Positions 8,898 through 17,946 of a stretch of 64,000 bases of DNA are shown one piece after another (positions within the stretch are counted from its first letter, which is position 1; each line of letters starts with the position of its first letter). The stretch covers positions 682,001 to 746,000 of the forward strand of contig NZ_CP125781.1 in the NCBI RefSeq assembly GCF_030053895.1, in the 5' to 3' direction. Under the pieces are notes generated by a model that worked only from the letters and a program-made list of their open reading frames with translations, ran no database searches and was not told the origin of the DNA. Source of the stretch: Trabulsiella odontotermitis. Its GTDB lineage: Bacteria > Pseudomonadota > Gammaproteobacteria > Enterobacterales > Enterobacteriaceae. The translations under genes were made by a program, and so were the position numbers.

Positions 8898-9814
8898 GCC
8901 AGAAAACGGCTCATCAATGAGGATAACGGCTCGTCAACCCACAAGGCATACAGATCTGCCGGTATGCTCTCCGCCAGCGGCAGGAACACCACACCAGGCC
9001 AGTGAATAAGCGCGCTGGTCTCCGGTAACAGCGATACCCCCATCCCTGCGCTCACCAGCGCCAGCGCCGTTTGCGGCTCATACACCTGGTGGGCGATCAA
9101 TGGGTAAAACCCGGCTTCAACGCAGCGGTCATAAAGCTGCTGTGCAAAATCGCTCTGGCTGAAGGAGAGGGAAATAAAGGGGCGGGCGGCGAGCATTGCC
9201 AGGGTCACTTGCGCTTCGTCGCACAACGGATCGCCCTCAGACACAGCAACCAGCATCGATTCACGGGAAATCAGCTGGCAGCGAATGTTTGCTTCCGGCG
9301 TGGGGATCACGTTGCGGTTAATAGCCACATCAATGGTTCGCGTGCGTAGCGCTTCAATCTGCTGGTGCTGCGACAGTTCCAGCAGGCTCCATTCCAGGCC
9401 GGGGAGGGTTTCCCGGCAATCTTTCAGCCGCGTCAGCAACGTTCCCCACAACGCGCTGCCGACAATGCCGATCGTAATATGCTGGTGCTCGCTGCGGCCA
9501 ATCTGGCGGACGTAGTTCAGCGACTGATCGGTCGCACTGAGGATGCGATCCACTTCCGTTTTCAGCACCTTCCCGGCGCGGGTCAGCGCCACTTTACGGC
9601 TGGTACGTTCAAAGAGCGCAACCTCAAGGATTTCTTCCAGTTCTTTAATCTGCATACTGAGCGGCGGCTGGGAGATATTCAGCCGTGCCGCCGCGCGGCC
9701 AAAATGCAGCTCATCGGCGAGAACCTGAAAATAACGCAGCATGCGGAAGCGAATGCGGCTGTTAGCCTGATCAATCATGGTGTTGTGCTTCAAAGGGAAG
9801 GGATAGCGCATCAT
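8876..9814 (-). CDS. LysR-family regulator, XapR-like
   Basis: A 312-residue LTTR. The winged helix-turn-helix is at about residues 25-85 (LRYFQVLADELHFGRAAARL, NISQPPLSMQIKELE), followed by a periplasmic-binding-protein-like effector domain. Both that HTH and the C-terminal EPQTALALVSAGMGVSLLP segment recall E. coli XapR, the xanthosine regulator. It is the last gene of a phosphorylase-transporter-regulator run, the same gene order as xapA-xapB-xapR, so a purine nucleoside is the likely inducer. The ATG at 9814 has AAGGGA upstream; an internal ATG at 9778 is possible. Confidence 0.85.
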   Translation of the reverse strand: MMRYPFPLKHNTMIDQANSRIRFRMLRYFQVLADELHFGRAAARLNISQPPLSMQIKELEEILEVALFERTSRKVALTRAGKVLKTEVDRILSATDQSLNYVRQIGRSEHQHITIGIVGSALWGTLLTRLKDCRETLPGLEWSLLELSQHQQIEALRTRTIDVAINRNVIPTPEANIRCQLISRESMLVAVSEGDPLCDEAQVTLAMLAARPFISLSFSQSDFAQQLYDRCVEAGFYPLIAHQVYEPQTALALVSAGMGVSLLPETSALIHWPGVVFLPLAESIPADLYALWVDEPLSSLMSRFLAALHGSV

Positions 9815-9835
9815 GCCGTTCCCTTCCCGTGACTG

Positions 9836-11041
9836 TCAAACCGTCGCCGGAGTTGGCTGGTGCAAACGTTCTGCCCGGCTGAAAAACACCGCGATGATCA
9901 GCGTTCCCAGCAGCACTGCGTAGGCGACGGTTGACGTATTCAGCGCGCCGTGCAGGCCAAAATGGCTGTTCACCAGCGAGGAGACACTGGCGAAGAGCAG
10001 CGTGCCAACCGTTCCACAGGTCAGCAGAGCGGAAATCAGCGTCGGTGAACTGCGGCTGACCTGTAGCGATCCGTAGCTCATCAACCCGGAAAATAGCCCG
10101 GAGTTAAAGAAACCAAACACAGCGCAGGCGACCAGAATCAACGTGGTATTCGCGCTGTTGGCGATAATCGCAATGGCCGCCAGACCCGTCAGCGTGCAGA
10201 TGAGCAGGAAGGTGCGCAGCTTCATCCAGCGTACGGTGAACTGGTTGAGAAACAGACCAGTCGCTTTCGCTACCCAGTAAACGGTGGTGTAGAGCGCCGC
10301 CGCTTCTGGCGTCATCGCAAAGCGAGACTGCAGATAACCCGGTGTCCACATGGTGAAAATCGGCTCTGCCAGCAGAAAGGCAAACAGCGCAAAACAGATG
10401 AGGTACACCGAACATCCCCAGGGTTCTGCCGATGCCGGGGCATTCTGGCTGACAGGGGCCGGAGATTCCGTCGAAGGGAAGCGGCAGCGCAGGGTCATCA
10501 CCAGCATCAGCGCGCCAAGGGCACCCATGATGCCGTACATTGCAATCCAGCTGGCGCCGAGTTTAAACAACCAGGCCAGCAATAAAGAGAGCGTGGCGCC
10601 CGCGAGGCTAAAGAAAAAGTCGGTGAAGATCAGGCTGGCGGAACGGCGTTTTTCATCCGGATTGATGCGCACTACCAGATAGCTGCCGATGGTCATGAAG
10701 ATCCCGCCGCAGGCGCCAATGCCCGCCACCGCCAGGCTGAACATGGTCAGTGTTGGGGTAAAAAACAGGATAAGACTAATCAGCACGGTTATTGCGGCTG
10801 CGGCAACCAGCGGCTTCTGTAAACCCCATTTGCGCATCAGAATGCCGCCGAACATGATAGGGATAAACATGCCGATATTCATCAGCGTGAAAACCTGGCC
10901 AATAAAGCTGGGATCTTTCTGGAAGGCGGCGCAGAGAGGGCCCAGAACGATCCCAAGCGTTGAGACCAGCGCCCCAACGAAGTAATAGCTCAGGTAAGAT
11001 ATGGCGTTAATATTGCCGCGAGAAAACGGTTGATCTGGCAT
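9836..11041 (-). CDS. TsgA-like MFS transporter
   Basis: A 401-residue, 12-helix major facilitator. Pairs of hydrophobic segments run through the whole length, with signature loops such as RKWGLQKPL after helix 2. The SLIFTDFFFSLAG segment and overall pattern resemble TsgA rather than the nucleoside:H+ symporters NupG/XapB. The ATG at 11041 is chosen over 11095 because AGGAG lies 8 bases before it. It is flanked by a nucleoside phosphorylase and a XapR-like regulator, so purine nucleoside or base transport is the natural inference; the substrate is not shown by sequence. Confidence 0.82.
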   Translation of the reverse strand: MPDQPFSRGNINAISYLSYYFVGALVSTLGIVLGPLCAAFQKDPSFIGQVFTLMNIGMFIPIMFGGILMRKWGLQKPLVAAAAITVLISLILFFTPTLTMFSLAVAGIGACGGIFMTIGSYLVVRINPDEKRRSASLIFTDFFFSLAGATLSLLLAWLFKLGASWIAMYGIMGALGALMLVMTLRCRFPSTESPAPVSQNAPASAEPWGCSVYLICFALFAFLLAEPIFTMWTPGYLQSRFAMTPEAAALYTTVYWVAKATGLFLNQFTVRWMKLRTFLLICTLTGLAAIAIIANSANTTLILVACAVFGFFNSGLFSGLMSYGSLQVSRSSPTLISALLTCGTVGTLLFASVSSLVNSHFGLHGALNTSTVAYAVLLGTLIIAVFFSRAERLHQPTPATV

Positions 11042-11099
11042 AGCAGTGTCTCCTGACGGAGCATGACGCTCCGCCTGTGGAACGATTTCAGGCATAATT

Positions 11100-11933
11100 T
11101 CAGGAATAGTTCTGGACGAACTGGCTAATCAGGCGCACAAAGTCGTCGGTGACCATTGCCGCGCATTTCAGTGTTTGCTCGTGGGAGAGTTCAACGTTGC
11201 TCAGCCCTTCCGCCATATTGGTGATCGCGGAAACGGCCAGGACTTTCAGACCACAGTGACGGGCGACGATAACTTCCGGAACCACTGACATCCCCACCAC
11301 GTCACCGCCCATGTTTTGCATCATGCGGATTTCCGCTGCGGTCTCGAAATTCGGACCCGGATAGGAGACAAATACCCCTTCGTGCAGCTTCAGGTTCAGC
11401 TGGCTGGCGGCGTCATGCAACTGGCCGCGCAAACCCCGATCGTAGGCGTTGGCCAGACTAAAGAAGCGCGGACCGAAGCGATCATCATTCGGCCCGACCA
11501 GCGGTGTGGAGGGCATGGTGTTGATATGATCGTTGAGCGCCACCAGGCTGCCGGCCGGAATTGCCGGGTTCAGCGAGCCCGCGGCATTAGTGCAGAACAG
11601 GAACTCGCAGCCGAGCAACTTCAGGGTACGCACCGCGTGGGTCATGATCCCCATGCCGGCACCTTCATAGAAATGACCCCGACCTTTCATGCAGATCAGA
11701 TCCACACCATGCAGGGTGCCCATTACCACCTCACCGGCATGGCCGATCACCGTACTGACCGGGAACCCCGGCAACTGCTGGTAGGAGAGGGTGGTTTTGT
11801 TGTCCATCCGGTCGGCCAGCACGCCGAGACCTGAACCGAGGATCAGGGCAATACGGGGCTGAAAACCGGGCCGGGCGGCGCGCAGGATCTCTGCGGCTTC
11901 GTAAGGGGTGTTGTTAAGTACAGCCTGTGACAT
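11100..11933 (-). CDS. Purine nucleoside phosphorylase, XapA-like
   Basis: This is a 277-residue enzyme, the same length as E. coli XapA. It cleaves purine nucleosides with phosphate to base and ribose 1-phosphate. Family II PNP motifs are present: GSGLG phosphate loop near residue 36, VIGHAGEVVMG, MKGRGHFYEG, CTNAAGSL, SYPGPNFETAAEIRM, and GMSVVPEV with the base-contact residues. The ATG at 11933 has GGAG at good spacing. It starts the leftward run phosphorylase-transporter-regulator. Whether it prefers xanthosine, as XapA does, cannot be told from sequence alone. Confidence 0.88.
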   Translation of the reverse strand: MSQAVLNNTPYEAAEILRAARPGFQPRIALILGSGLGVLADRMDNKTTLSYQQLPGFPVSTVIGHAGEVVMGTLHGVDLICMKGRGHFYEGAGMGIMTHAVRTLKLLGCEFLFCTNAAGSLNPAIPAGSLVALNDHINTMPSTPLVGPNDDRFGPRFFSLANAYDRGLRGQLHDAASQLNLKLHEGVFVSYPGPNFETAAEIRMMQNMGGDVVGMSVVPEVIVARHCGLKVLAVSAITNMAEGLSNVELSHEQTLKCAAMVTDDFVRLISQFVQNYS

Positions 11934-12172
11934 GAGAAACTCCAGAATCAGTGGTGATGGCCTCATTCTGGGTTTCCGGCGATTGTGATTCCAATACGAT
12001 AATTGCGGTAATTGATACGAGTTTTCGAATCAATAAGTGCCGAGGATACGAATTATCAACGGGTTGAAGGCGCAGCCAGCAGATAAGTGCTGCCAGACAG
12101 CGAATTTCATGCGGGGAATTTGTGACAAGCTTCACTATGACCGGGCAGCCAGGCTGCCCGGCATCGTTCAGG

Positions 12173-13513
12173 TTACAGGGCTGGCTGCGCAACAGGCTGG
12201 CAGCGCCACATTTTATACAACGTGGCACAGGCCGCTATCAGCGCCGGAACGCCGAGGAACATCAGGATGCTGTCCGCCTGCCACTGCATCGACAGCAACT
12301 GCGCGCTCATCATCGTACCCGCCACACCGCCAAAACGACCTACGCCCTGCATCCATGCAATACCCGTGGCGCGACATTGCGTTGGATAAAACGTTGCCGC
12401 CAGCGTCTGCATGCCAGACTGCGCGCCGTTCATGGTGATCCCCATCAGGAAAATCAGCCCACCAAACAGCCAGATGTGGCTGTTTTCCTGCGCCATCAGA
12501 ATGATGAGTAACGTGGTGACGATGAACCCCACCGAGACCACTTTATGCGCTTCCCAACGGTCCATCAGCCAGCCGGCCAGCAGAATACCCGCCGTGCCGC
12601 CAAAGGTGAACAACGAGGTGAGCAGCGCGGATTGTTCCATCTGATAACCCATACCCTGCATCAGAATGGGCATCCAGCTCAGCAGCACGTAATAGATCAC
12701 CAGCCCCATAAAATAGCTCATCCACAACATCAACGTGCCAGGCAGATATCCTGCGCTGAACAGTTGCGAAACGCTGCCTTTCTTCCGTGTTTTTTGCTCT
12801 TCGTGCAGCGAAAAGCGGCTAACCTGTTCGAGATTGCTATCCACAAAACGGCGCAGGATCCGTTTGATTTTCTCCACGTTACCGCCGCGATTAACCAGAT
12901 ATTTCACCGATTCCGGCAGCAGCCAGATCAGCAGCACTGTCAGCACTAACGGCGCGACGGCACCAAGCAGCAAGACGCTGTGCCAGCCATGTGCCGGGAT
13001 CAGCCAGGAAGAGATAGCGCCACCGCCTGCCGCACCAAGCGGAAAGCCGCAGTACATGGTATTGATGGTCAGGGAGCGGCAGCGCTGCGGCGCATACTCC
13101 GACATCAACGTAATGGCATTCGGCATGGCGGCGCCGAGCCCAAGCCCGGTCAGGAAGCGCCACAGGGTCAGGGTGTTGATCGACTGTGCATAGGCTGTGC
13201 CCAGGCTGGCGAGCCCGAAGAACAGGCAGGAAAAAACCAGCACGCGTTTGCGACCAATGCTGTCTGAAATCGGGCCTGCAATCAGCGCGCCCAGCGACAG
13301 GCCCAGCAGAGCAGCGCTGAGCACCGGGCCGAGATCCTGCTTTTTGATCCCCCAGTCGCCGGAAAGCGCGGGCGCGATGTAACCCATCGCCGCGGTGTCG
13401 AAACCATCAATCGCCAGCACCAGAAAACCGAGAATAATGATAGTCCAGTGAAACCACGAAAAGCGGCTGTCGTCGATGGCTTGTTGAATGTTCATGTCGC
13501 CGGATACGGCCAT
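12173..13513 (-). CDS. MFS transporter, aromatic acid:H+ symporter type
   Basis: A 446-residue MFS carrier with 12 hydrophobic segments. The helix 1 motif DGFDTAAMGYIAP and loop 2-3 motif GPISDSIGRKRVLVFSC are hallmarks of the AAHS family (PcaK, BenK, MhpT), whose members take up benzoate-like acids and some other organic acids. A long cytoplasmic central loop follows helix 6. GGGGAG lies 6 bases before the ATG at 13513. It is downstream of dmlA on the same strand with a 174-bp gap, so it may serve the same substrate (D-malate or a tartrate-like acid), but aromatic acids are equally possible. Confidence 0.85.
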   Translation of the reverse strand: MAVSGDMNIQQAIDDSRFSWFHWTIIILGFLVLAIDGFDTAAMGYIAPALSGDWGIKKQDLGPVLSAALLGLSLGALIAGPISDSIGRKRVLVFSCLFFGLASLGTAYAQSINTLTLWRFLTGLGLGAAMPNAITLMSEYAPQRCRSLTINTMYCGFPLGAAGGGAISSWLIPAHGWHSVLLLGAVAPLVLTVLLIWLLPESVKYLVNRGGNVEKIKRILRRFVDSNLEQVSRFSLHEEQKTRKKGSVSQLFSAGYLPGTLMLWMSYFMGLVIYYVLLSWMPILMQGMGYQMEQSALLTSLFTFGGTAGILLAGWLMDRWEAHKVVSVGFIVTTLLIILMAQENSHIWLFGGLIFLMGITMNGAQSGMQTLAATFYPTQCRATGIAWMQGVGRFGGVAGTMMSAQLLSMQWQADSILMFLGVPALIAACATLYKMWRCQPVAQPAL

Positions 13514-13687
13514 ACAGATCTCCCCTGCCCGAAGTGGATGCTTACAGAATGGTTGTTATGGTTGTGTTGTATTTGCCTGTATATACAGCCGGGAAGAGGA
13601 GGGTTATGTCAAATTATGTTTATTGAAATGTTAACTGCGTGTTGTTTTTGAGGGCATCGCAGACCAGGTTGCTCAGCCCTCATAAGA

Positions 13688-14794
13688 TTAGCAATCCAGT
13701 CCCCGTCGTTTACTTTGAATGGCCTTGCAGATGGCATCTCCGACCTGTTGTGTGGAGGCCTGGCCTTTCATATCCGGCGTTTTGGGGCCGCTGGCAATGG
13801 TCTGCTCAATGGCTTCTAAAATGCCATTGTGAGCCGCGTGATAACGTTCATCACCCTCGCCGAGGAAGTTGAGCATCATCGCACCGGCCCAGATCGTAGC
13901 GACAGGGTTGGCAATATTCTTGCCATAAATGTCCGGGGCGGAACCATGTACCGGTTCGAAAAGCGACGGGAAAGTGCGCTGCGGATTGAGATTGGCAGAC
14001 GGCGCGATGCCGATTGTTCCCGTACAGGCCGGGCCAAGATCGGAAAGAATATCGCCAAACAAATTCGATGCGACAACGACGTCAAAACGTTCCGGCTGCA
14101 GGACAAATCGTGCGCATAATACATCGATATGCTGTTTATCCCAGTGAATTTCCGGGTAATGGCTTGCCATGGCTTCAACACGTTCATCCCAGTAAGGCAT
14201 GCTGATTGCCAGTCCGTTAGATTTCGTGGCTGAAGTCAGCGTTTTGCGAGGACGGCTCTGCGCCAGTTCAAAGGCGTAGCGCAGGATGCGATCCACGCCA
14301 CGGCGGGTAAACACGGATTCCTGAATCACCACTTCATGCTCAGTACCCGCATTAATACGTCCACCCAGTGAAGAGTATTCCCCTTCGGTATTTTCCCGCA
14401 CGACGTAGAAATCAATATCTCCCGCCTGTTTGCCTGCCAGCGGGCAGGGCACGCCCGGGAACAGACGCACCGGACGAAGGTTAACGTACTGATCAAACTC
14501 GCGACGAAACTTCAGTAGCGATCCCCACAGTGAGACATGATCCGGTACGGTGTCCGGCCAGCCGACAGCGCCAAAATAGATGGCGTCAAAATCTTTAAGC
14601 TGCGCATGCCAGTCGTCAGGCATCATTTTGCCGTGTTGCAAATAATACTCACAGCTGGCCCATCCGATCTGTTCAAAACTGAGCGACAGATCCCAGTGTT
14701 CGGCGGCAGCCTGCAACACGCGAATGCCTTCTGGCAGGACTTCTTTACCAATACCATCCCCGGGAATAGCGGCAATACGATAGGTTTTCTTCAT
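13688..14794 (-). CDS. dmlA: D-malate dehydrogenase (decarboxylating) DmlA
   Basis: A 368-residue isocitrate/isopropylmalate dehydrogenase-fold enzyme, close to E. coli DmlA (361 residues), which oxidises D-malate to pyruvate and CO2 with NAD. Visible motifs include AAIPGDGIGKEVLPEG at the N-terminus, NLRPVRLFPG with substrate-contact arginines, YVVRENTEGEYSS, TSATKSNGLAISMPYW, the metal-binding aspartates in VVASNLFGDILSDLG, and FEPVHGSAPDIYGK. ATG 14794 is preferred to the GTG at 14806 because it matches the E. coli start. The divergent LysR gene is the expected activator. Confidence 0.93.
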   Translation of the reverse strand: MKKTYRIAAIPGDGIGKEVLPEGIRVLQAAAEHWDLSLSFEQIGWASCEYYLQHGKMMPDDWHAQLKDFDAIYFGAVGWPDTVPDHVSLWGSLLKFRREFDQYVNLRPVRLFPGVPCPLAGKQAGDIDFYVVRENTEGEYSSLGGRINAGTEHEVVIQESVFTRRGVDRILRYAFELAQSRPRKTLTSATKSNGLAISMPYWDERVEAMASHYPEIHWDKQHIDVLCARFVLQPERFDVVVASNLFGDILSDLGPACTGTIGIAPSANLNPQRTFPSLFEPVHGSAPDIYGKNIANPVATIWAGAMMLNFLGEGDERYHAAHNGILEAIEQTIASGPKTPDMKGQASTQQVGDAICKAIQSKRRGLDC

Positions 14795-14897
14795 ATCAGC
14801 TCTCACTTATCAGTGATGAAAATTGACTTCCTCTCCATCCTATAATTGACTGATTCATAATTAATGCTGCTAACTGGTGAAACATAAAACACAGATC

Positions 14898-15812
14898 ATG
14901 AATAATCTCCCGCTGCTGAATGATTTACGTGTGTTTATGCTGGTCGCCCGCCGGGCAGGATTTGCCGCGGCGGCAGAAGAGTTAGGCGTTTCACCGGCCT
15001 TCGTCAGCAAGCGAGTTGCACTACTGGAACAGACGCTGAATGTGGTGCTGCTGCACAGAACAACGCGTCGTGTCACGATCACGGAAGAAGGTGAGCGCAT
15101 CTACGAATGGGCGCAACGCATTCTCCAGGATGTGGATCAGATGATGGATGAACTGTCTGATGTACGGCAAATCCCCCAGGGGACGCTTCGTATCATTAGC
15201 AGTTTCGGGTTTGGCCGCCGCGTAGTAGCACCGGCATTATCGGCGTTAGCCCGACAGTACCCTCAACTGGAATTGCGCTTTGATGTCGAAGACCGGCTGG
15301 TGGATCTGGTGAATGAAGGTGTGGATCTGGATATTCGCGTTGGTGATGATATCGCACCTAATCTCATCGCCCGCAAGCTGGCAAACAATTATCGCATTCT
15401 CTGTGCCTCACCGGATTTTGTTGCCCGTCACGGTATGCCAAAACAACTGAGCGACCTTGCGGCGTTGCCTTGTCTGGTGATCAAAGAACGTGATCATCCT
15501 TTCGGCGTGTGGCAACTGCACAGTAAAGAGGGCGTACACTCAATAAAAGTGACTGGCGCGATGTCATCGAATCACGGCGAAATTGTGCATCAATGGTGTC
15601 TGGACGGGCAGGGGATCGCGCTGCGTTCCTGGTGGGATGTCAGTGACAATATCGCCAGTGGTCATCTGGTACATATTCTGCCGGATTGCTACCAACCTGC
15701 TAACATCTGGGCCGTGTATGTTTCCCGGCTGGCAACGTCGGCAAAAATCCGCACTACTGTCGAGTTTCTGCGAAGCTACTTTCAGGCGCACTATCCGCAG
15801 AGTGTGTGGTGA
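14898..15812 (+). CDS. dmlR: LysR-family regulator DmlR
   Basis: About 304 residues. The winged HTH at residues 1-60 includes LRVFMLVARRAGFAAAAEELG and SPAFVSKRVALLE, and a substrate-binding domain follows. The divergent position next to dmlA matches E. coli, where DmlR activates dmlA on D-malate. A GTG at 14877 would add seven residues; neither start has a strong ribosome site. The last recognisable core-type gene before the rhs remnants. Confidence 0.88.
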   Translation: MNNLPLLNDLRVFMLVARRAGFAAAAEELGVSPAFVSKRVALLEQTLNVVLLHRTTRRVTITEEGERIYEWAQRILQDVDQMMDELSDVRQIPQGTLRIISSFGFGRRVVAPALSALARQYPQLELRFDVEDRLVDLVNEGVDLDIRVGDDIAPNLIARKLANNYRILCASPDFVARHGMPKQLSDLAALPCLVIKERDHPFGVWQLHSKEGVHSIKVTGAMSSNHGEIVHQWCLDGQGIALRSWWDVSDNIASGHLVHILPDCYQPANIWAVYVSRLATSAKIRTTVEFLRSYFQAHYPQSVW

Positions 15813-15869
15813 CGACATCGAATTTACTGCCTGTTGAAGCTGATTTTTCGTCGTAAGGGTAAGCAATGG

Positions 15870-15960
15870 CTGCGGGTAGGTAACCTATTGCTGCTGCCCG
15901 TCCAGATGGTGTGGGCAATCTGGTCGTTCTGCGTGATGCTGTTGAACAGCGCTCTCCGGC
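15870..15960 (-). pseudogene. rhs core fragment
   Basis: On the minus strand, codons from 15946 downward read FNSITQNDQIAHTIWTGSS, nearly the same as FNSITENDQISHTTWTGSG in the intact Rhs (DNA 21165-21230). The match fades on both sides. It is an isolated scrap of Rhs core, evidence that an rhs gene once extended here. Confidence 0.75.
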
Positions 15961-16194
15961 GAAGGTCGGCATCGCTATATTTTATTGTACCGGTAGTGCA
16001 TGTGGCTTCAGTTCCGTCAGGTCGCCGGGAACCTGTATGGTCAGCTGCCCTGCACCGTATCTTCTGTCAGGTTCAGACCATGCAGAGAATTATGACCATA
16101 GTTTGAACACGCTATCTGACACTGGCCCACCATACTACCACCGTAAAATTCTGTCATTACCGTTTCTGGTATGAGCGGAGCATTTTGAAGTTAT

Positions 16195-16272
16195 TCTCAA
16201 GGGAAACTGCCGGATGACGCAGGGTTTGAGGCCGGGTGGGATGTGTCAGTGAAGATCTCCGAGGGGTTGTAA
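16195..16272 (+). pseudogene. Degraded symE-like fragment
   Basis: Codons read DDAGFEAGWDVSVKISEGL then a stop. This parallels KDAGFEAGRGVTVKISEGC of the better copy 250 bp downstream. Only the middle of the domain is left, so it is a remnant of a duplicated symE-like gene. Confidence 0.6.
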
Positions 16273-16420
16273 GTATCCCCGCATCCTCCTGCAGCCGGTG
16301 GAAATGTAACTAATAAGTGGGCGCATCCTCTTTAGTGAGGCCATCCTTTCGACGCCGATATACGCGAAACAACGGGGCCGCTAGCCACAACAACTATTTG
16401 AGGCAGTTAATCAAAGCTAA

Positions 16421-16711
16421 GACAGAGACAAGATTTCCAAAGCCCAGCGCCGCAATAAAGTTGGCTATGTCGGCATCTGTCACACCAACCGTAAAACCAA
16501 AATCCCTACCGGATATTCGCACAGCCCCAGCCTGCACCTTAAGGGCGACTGGCTGAAAGATGCGGGATTTGAGGCCGGGCGCGGCGTGACGGTGAAGATT
16601 TCAGAGGGGTGCCTGACCATTATCGCCGACAGCGACGAGATGCACGAACTGAGGAAGGAGCTTTATCAGGTTAAACAGGTGGTTAAGGGGATTAAGGATG
16701 CGGTTGTTTAG
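16421..16711 (+). pseudogene. SymE-like toxin gene lacking a start
   Basis: A 96-codon open stretch runs from just after an in-frame TAA to the TAG at 16709. It reads RRNKVGYVGICHTNRKTKIP, then LHLKGDWLKDAGFEAGRGV and TVKISEGCLTIIAD, then a charged helical tail. This matches SymE, a small SOS-induced MazE/AbrB-fold protein with RNA- or DNA-targeting activity. No ATG, GTG or TTG with a ribosome site precedes the conserved part, so the N-terminus is lost. SymE-like genes commonly sit beside rhs loci. No LexA box was recognised upstream. Confidence 0.65.
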
Positions 16712-16740
16712 TGGGGTGAACAATAGTGGTTAAATAAAAA

Positions 16741-16779
16741 AACAAGCCGGGAAGATTTTATAACCTTCCCGGCTTGTTT
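16741..16779. terminator. Bidirectional terminator
   Basis: AACAAGCCGGGAAG and CTTCCCGGCTTGTT pair over 14 bp around a 10-base loop, with T-rich flank on the plus strand and A-rich flank (T on the minus strand) on the other. It closes the orphan immunity gene on the minus strand and the symE-like gene on the plus strand. Confidence 0.8.
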
Positions 16780-16784
16780 CTCAT

Positions 16785-17012
16785 TCAAAGATCTGCATTG
16801 CTTATTATTATTTCAACATTAATTTCAGATGACTTTTTTAAAAAATCACTAAAATGCTCGTGTTCAAAATTTTCTTTATGTTTTTCTATTAAATAAATTG
16901 TATTTTTTAGAAAATCAACCAATTCATTTAATTCAACAACTGATGCTTGCAATGTAATTTCATTCAAAGAAATTAGATCATCACTATCAGAAGCATAACC
17001 GTATACATTCAT
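16785..17012 (-). CDS. Orphan Rhs immunity protein for tip C
   Basis: 75 residues, acidic, starting MNVYGYASDSDDLISLNE, with a helical second half (KNTIYLIEKHKENFEHEHFSDFLKK). Strongly AT-rich compared with the rhs core, as immunity genes usually are. The ATG is 11 bp after the remnant toxin stop, the standard position for a cognate immunity gene. No breaks are seen, so it may still protect against sister strains that carry the active toxin. Assignment rests on position and size. Confidence 0.6.
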   Translation of the reverse strand: MNVYGYASDSDDLISLNEITLQASVVELNELVDFLKNTIYLIEKHKENFEHEHFSDFLKKSSEINVEIIISNADL

Positions 17013-17023
17013 CAGAAAAATCC

Positions 17024-17370
17024 TTATTTAGGGGGCTCCCAGCCATGCCCTTTAAGCCAATCAATGGCTTTTTTTGCTAGGACTTGGGGTTCCTTTATGA
17101 GCATCATGAATACCTCCACTATGATTAGACGATGTTCCATCTTTATAATGGACATGAGGTTCTAGACCTGGAATATGACCACGATCAACTCGAATTATAT
17201 CTTTTGGCGCCTGACCTCGCTCAACCTATTTTTGCATAGCACCCGGTGACGTTGGTTTACACCTTGCAAGACCTAGCGGATCGATCCAGCTTAACGGATT
17301 CGGTGCATAAGCATAGAGATTAACTCCCCCTGCCAGCCCTATCGGGTCAGGATAGCAAATCCACCCGATC
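17024..17370 (-). pseudogene. Dead Rhs C-terminal toxin tip (tip C)
   Basis: The minus strand first reads the Rhs core end, DPIGLAGGVNLYAYAPNPL then SWIDPLGLA, with frame damage upstream. A toxin domain follows: ARCKPTSPGAMQK, then TAG, then VERGQAPKDIIRVDRGHIPG and HVHYKDGTSSNHSGGIHDAH. The TAG is one change from CAG. A run of seven A near 17062 shifts the frame; removing one A restores AIDWLKGHGWEPPK and a stop at 17024. Two separate lesions mean the toxin is dead. The HVHYKDGT/IHDAH motif recalls a common Rhs/CdiA tip family that I cannot name with certainty. Confidence 0.75.
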
Positions 17371-17463
17371 GGCGGATCATACTACCAGTTTTACTCGTGC
17401 CTTCCTAAAGATGCCATGTCATAGTTCATGCACAAGACGGTTACTCCTATAAAACAGAGATTG

Positions 17464-17946
17464 CTATACCAATATTAATCCCTTAAGGTCTGCGGAGAAA
17501 TTTTCAGGCCAAATAGTTTTTTCGTCATAAAATGCATTGTCAAAACTGGCAGTGTCAATACGTTGTGCATCAGAAAAATTAGTACCTCTTAAATCAGCAC
17601 AACTGAATTCAACACCAAATAAGTCTGTATGGGAAAAGTTAGCATTTCTCATATCAGCTTTAAAGAAGCATGCACCTGATAATTTGGAGTAAGAAAAATC
17701 AGTACTTGTCAACACTGAATATGTAAAGTTGACATTCATCAATAAAGCTTCAACGAAAATCGCCCCATCCAGATAGCATCGGGAAAGTTCAGCACTTCGT
17801 AGATTAGCATTCATAAAACTAGTTTTATATAAAGAAAGCCCACTAAAGATTGCTGTATGTAATTGACTCTCATCAAAGTTGACCATATCTAAACTATCAA
17901 GATCGAATTCTTTTTTTTCGTTTGTCTTAAATTTTATGGTGATCAT
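17464..17946 (-). CDS. Pentapeptide-repeat immunity protein for tip B
   Basis: 160 residues made almost wholly of A(D/N)LXX pentapeptide repeats, e.g. ANLRSAELSRCYLDGAIF, DFSYSKLSGACFFKADMR, NANFSHTDLFGVEFSCADLR. Such proteins fold as a right-handed beta-helix; Qnr and MfpA members mimic DNA. The ATG at 17946 overlaps the toxin stop as TAATG, with GGGGA upstream, so translation is coupled and this is almost surely the immunity partner of the ParB-like tip. An upstream TTG at 17961 is less likely. Confidence 0.7.
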   Translation of the reverse strand: MITIKFKTNEKKEFDLDSLDMVNFDESQLHTAIFSGLSLYKTSFMNANLRSAELSRCYLDGAIFVEALLMNVNFTYSVLTSTDFSYSKLSGACFFKADMRNANFSHTDLFGVEFSCADLRGTNFSDAQRIDTASFDNAFYDEKTIWPENFSADLKGLILV

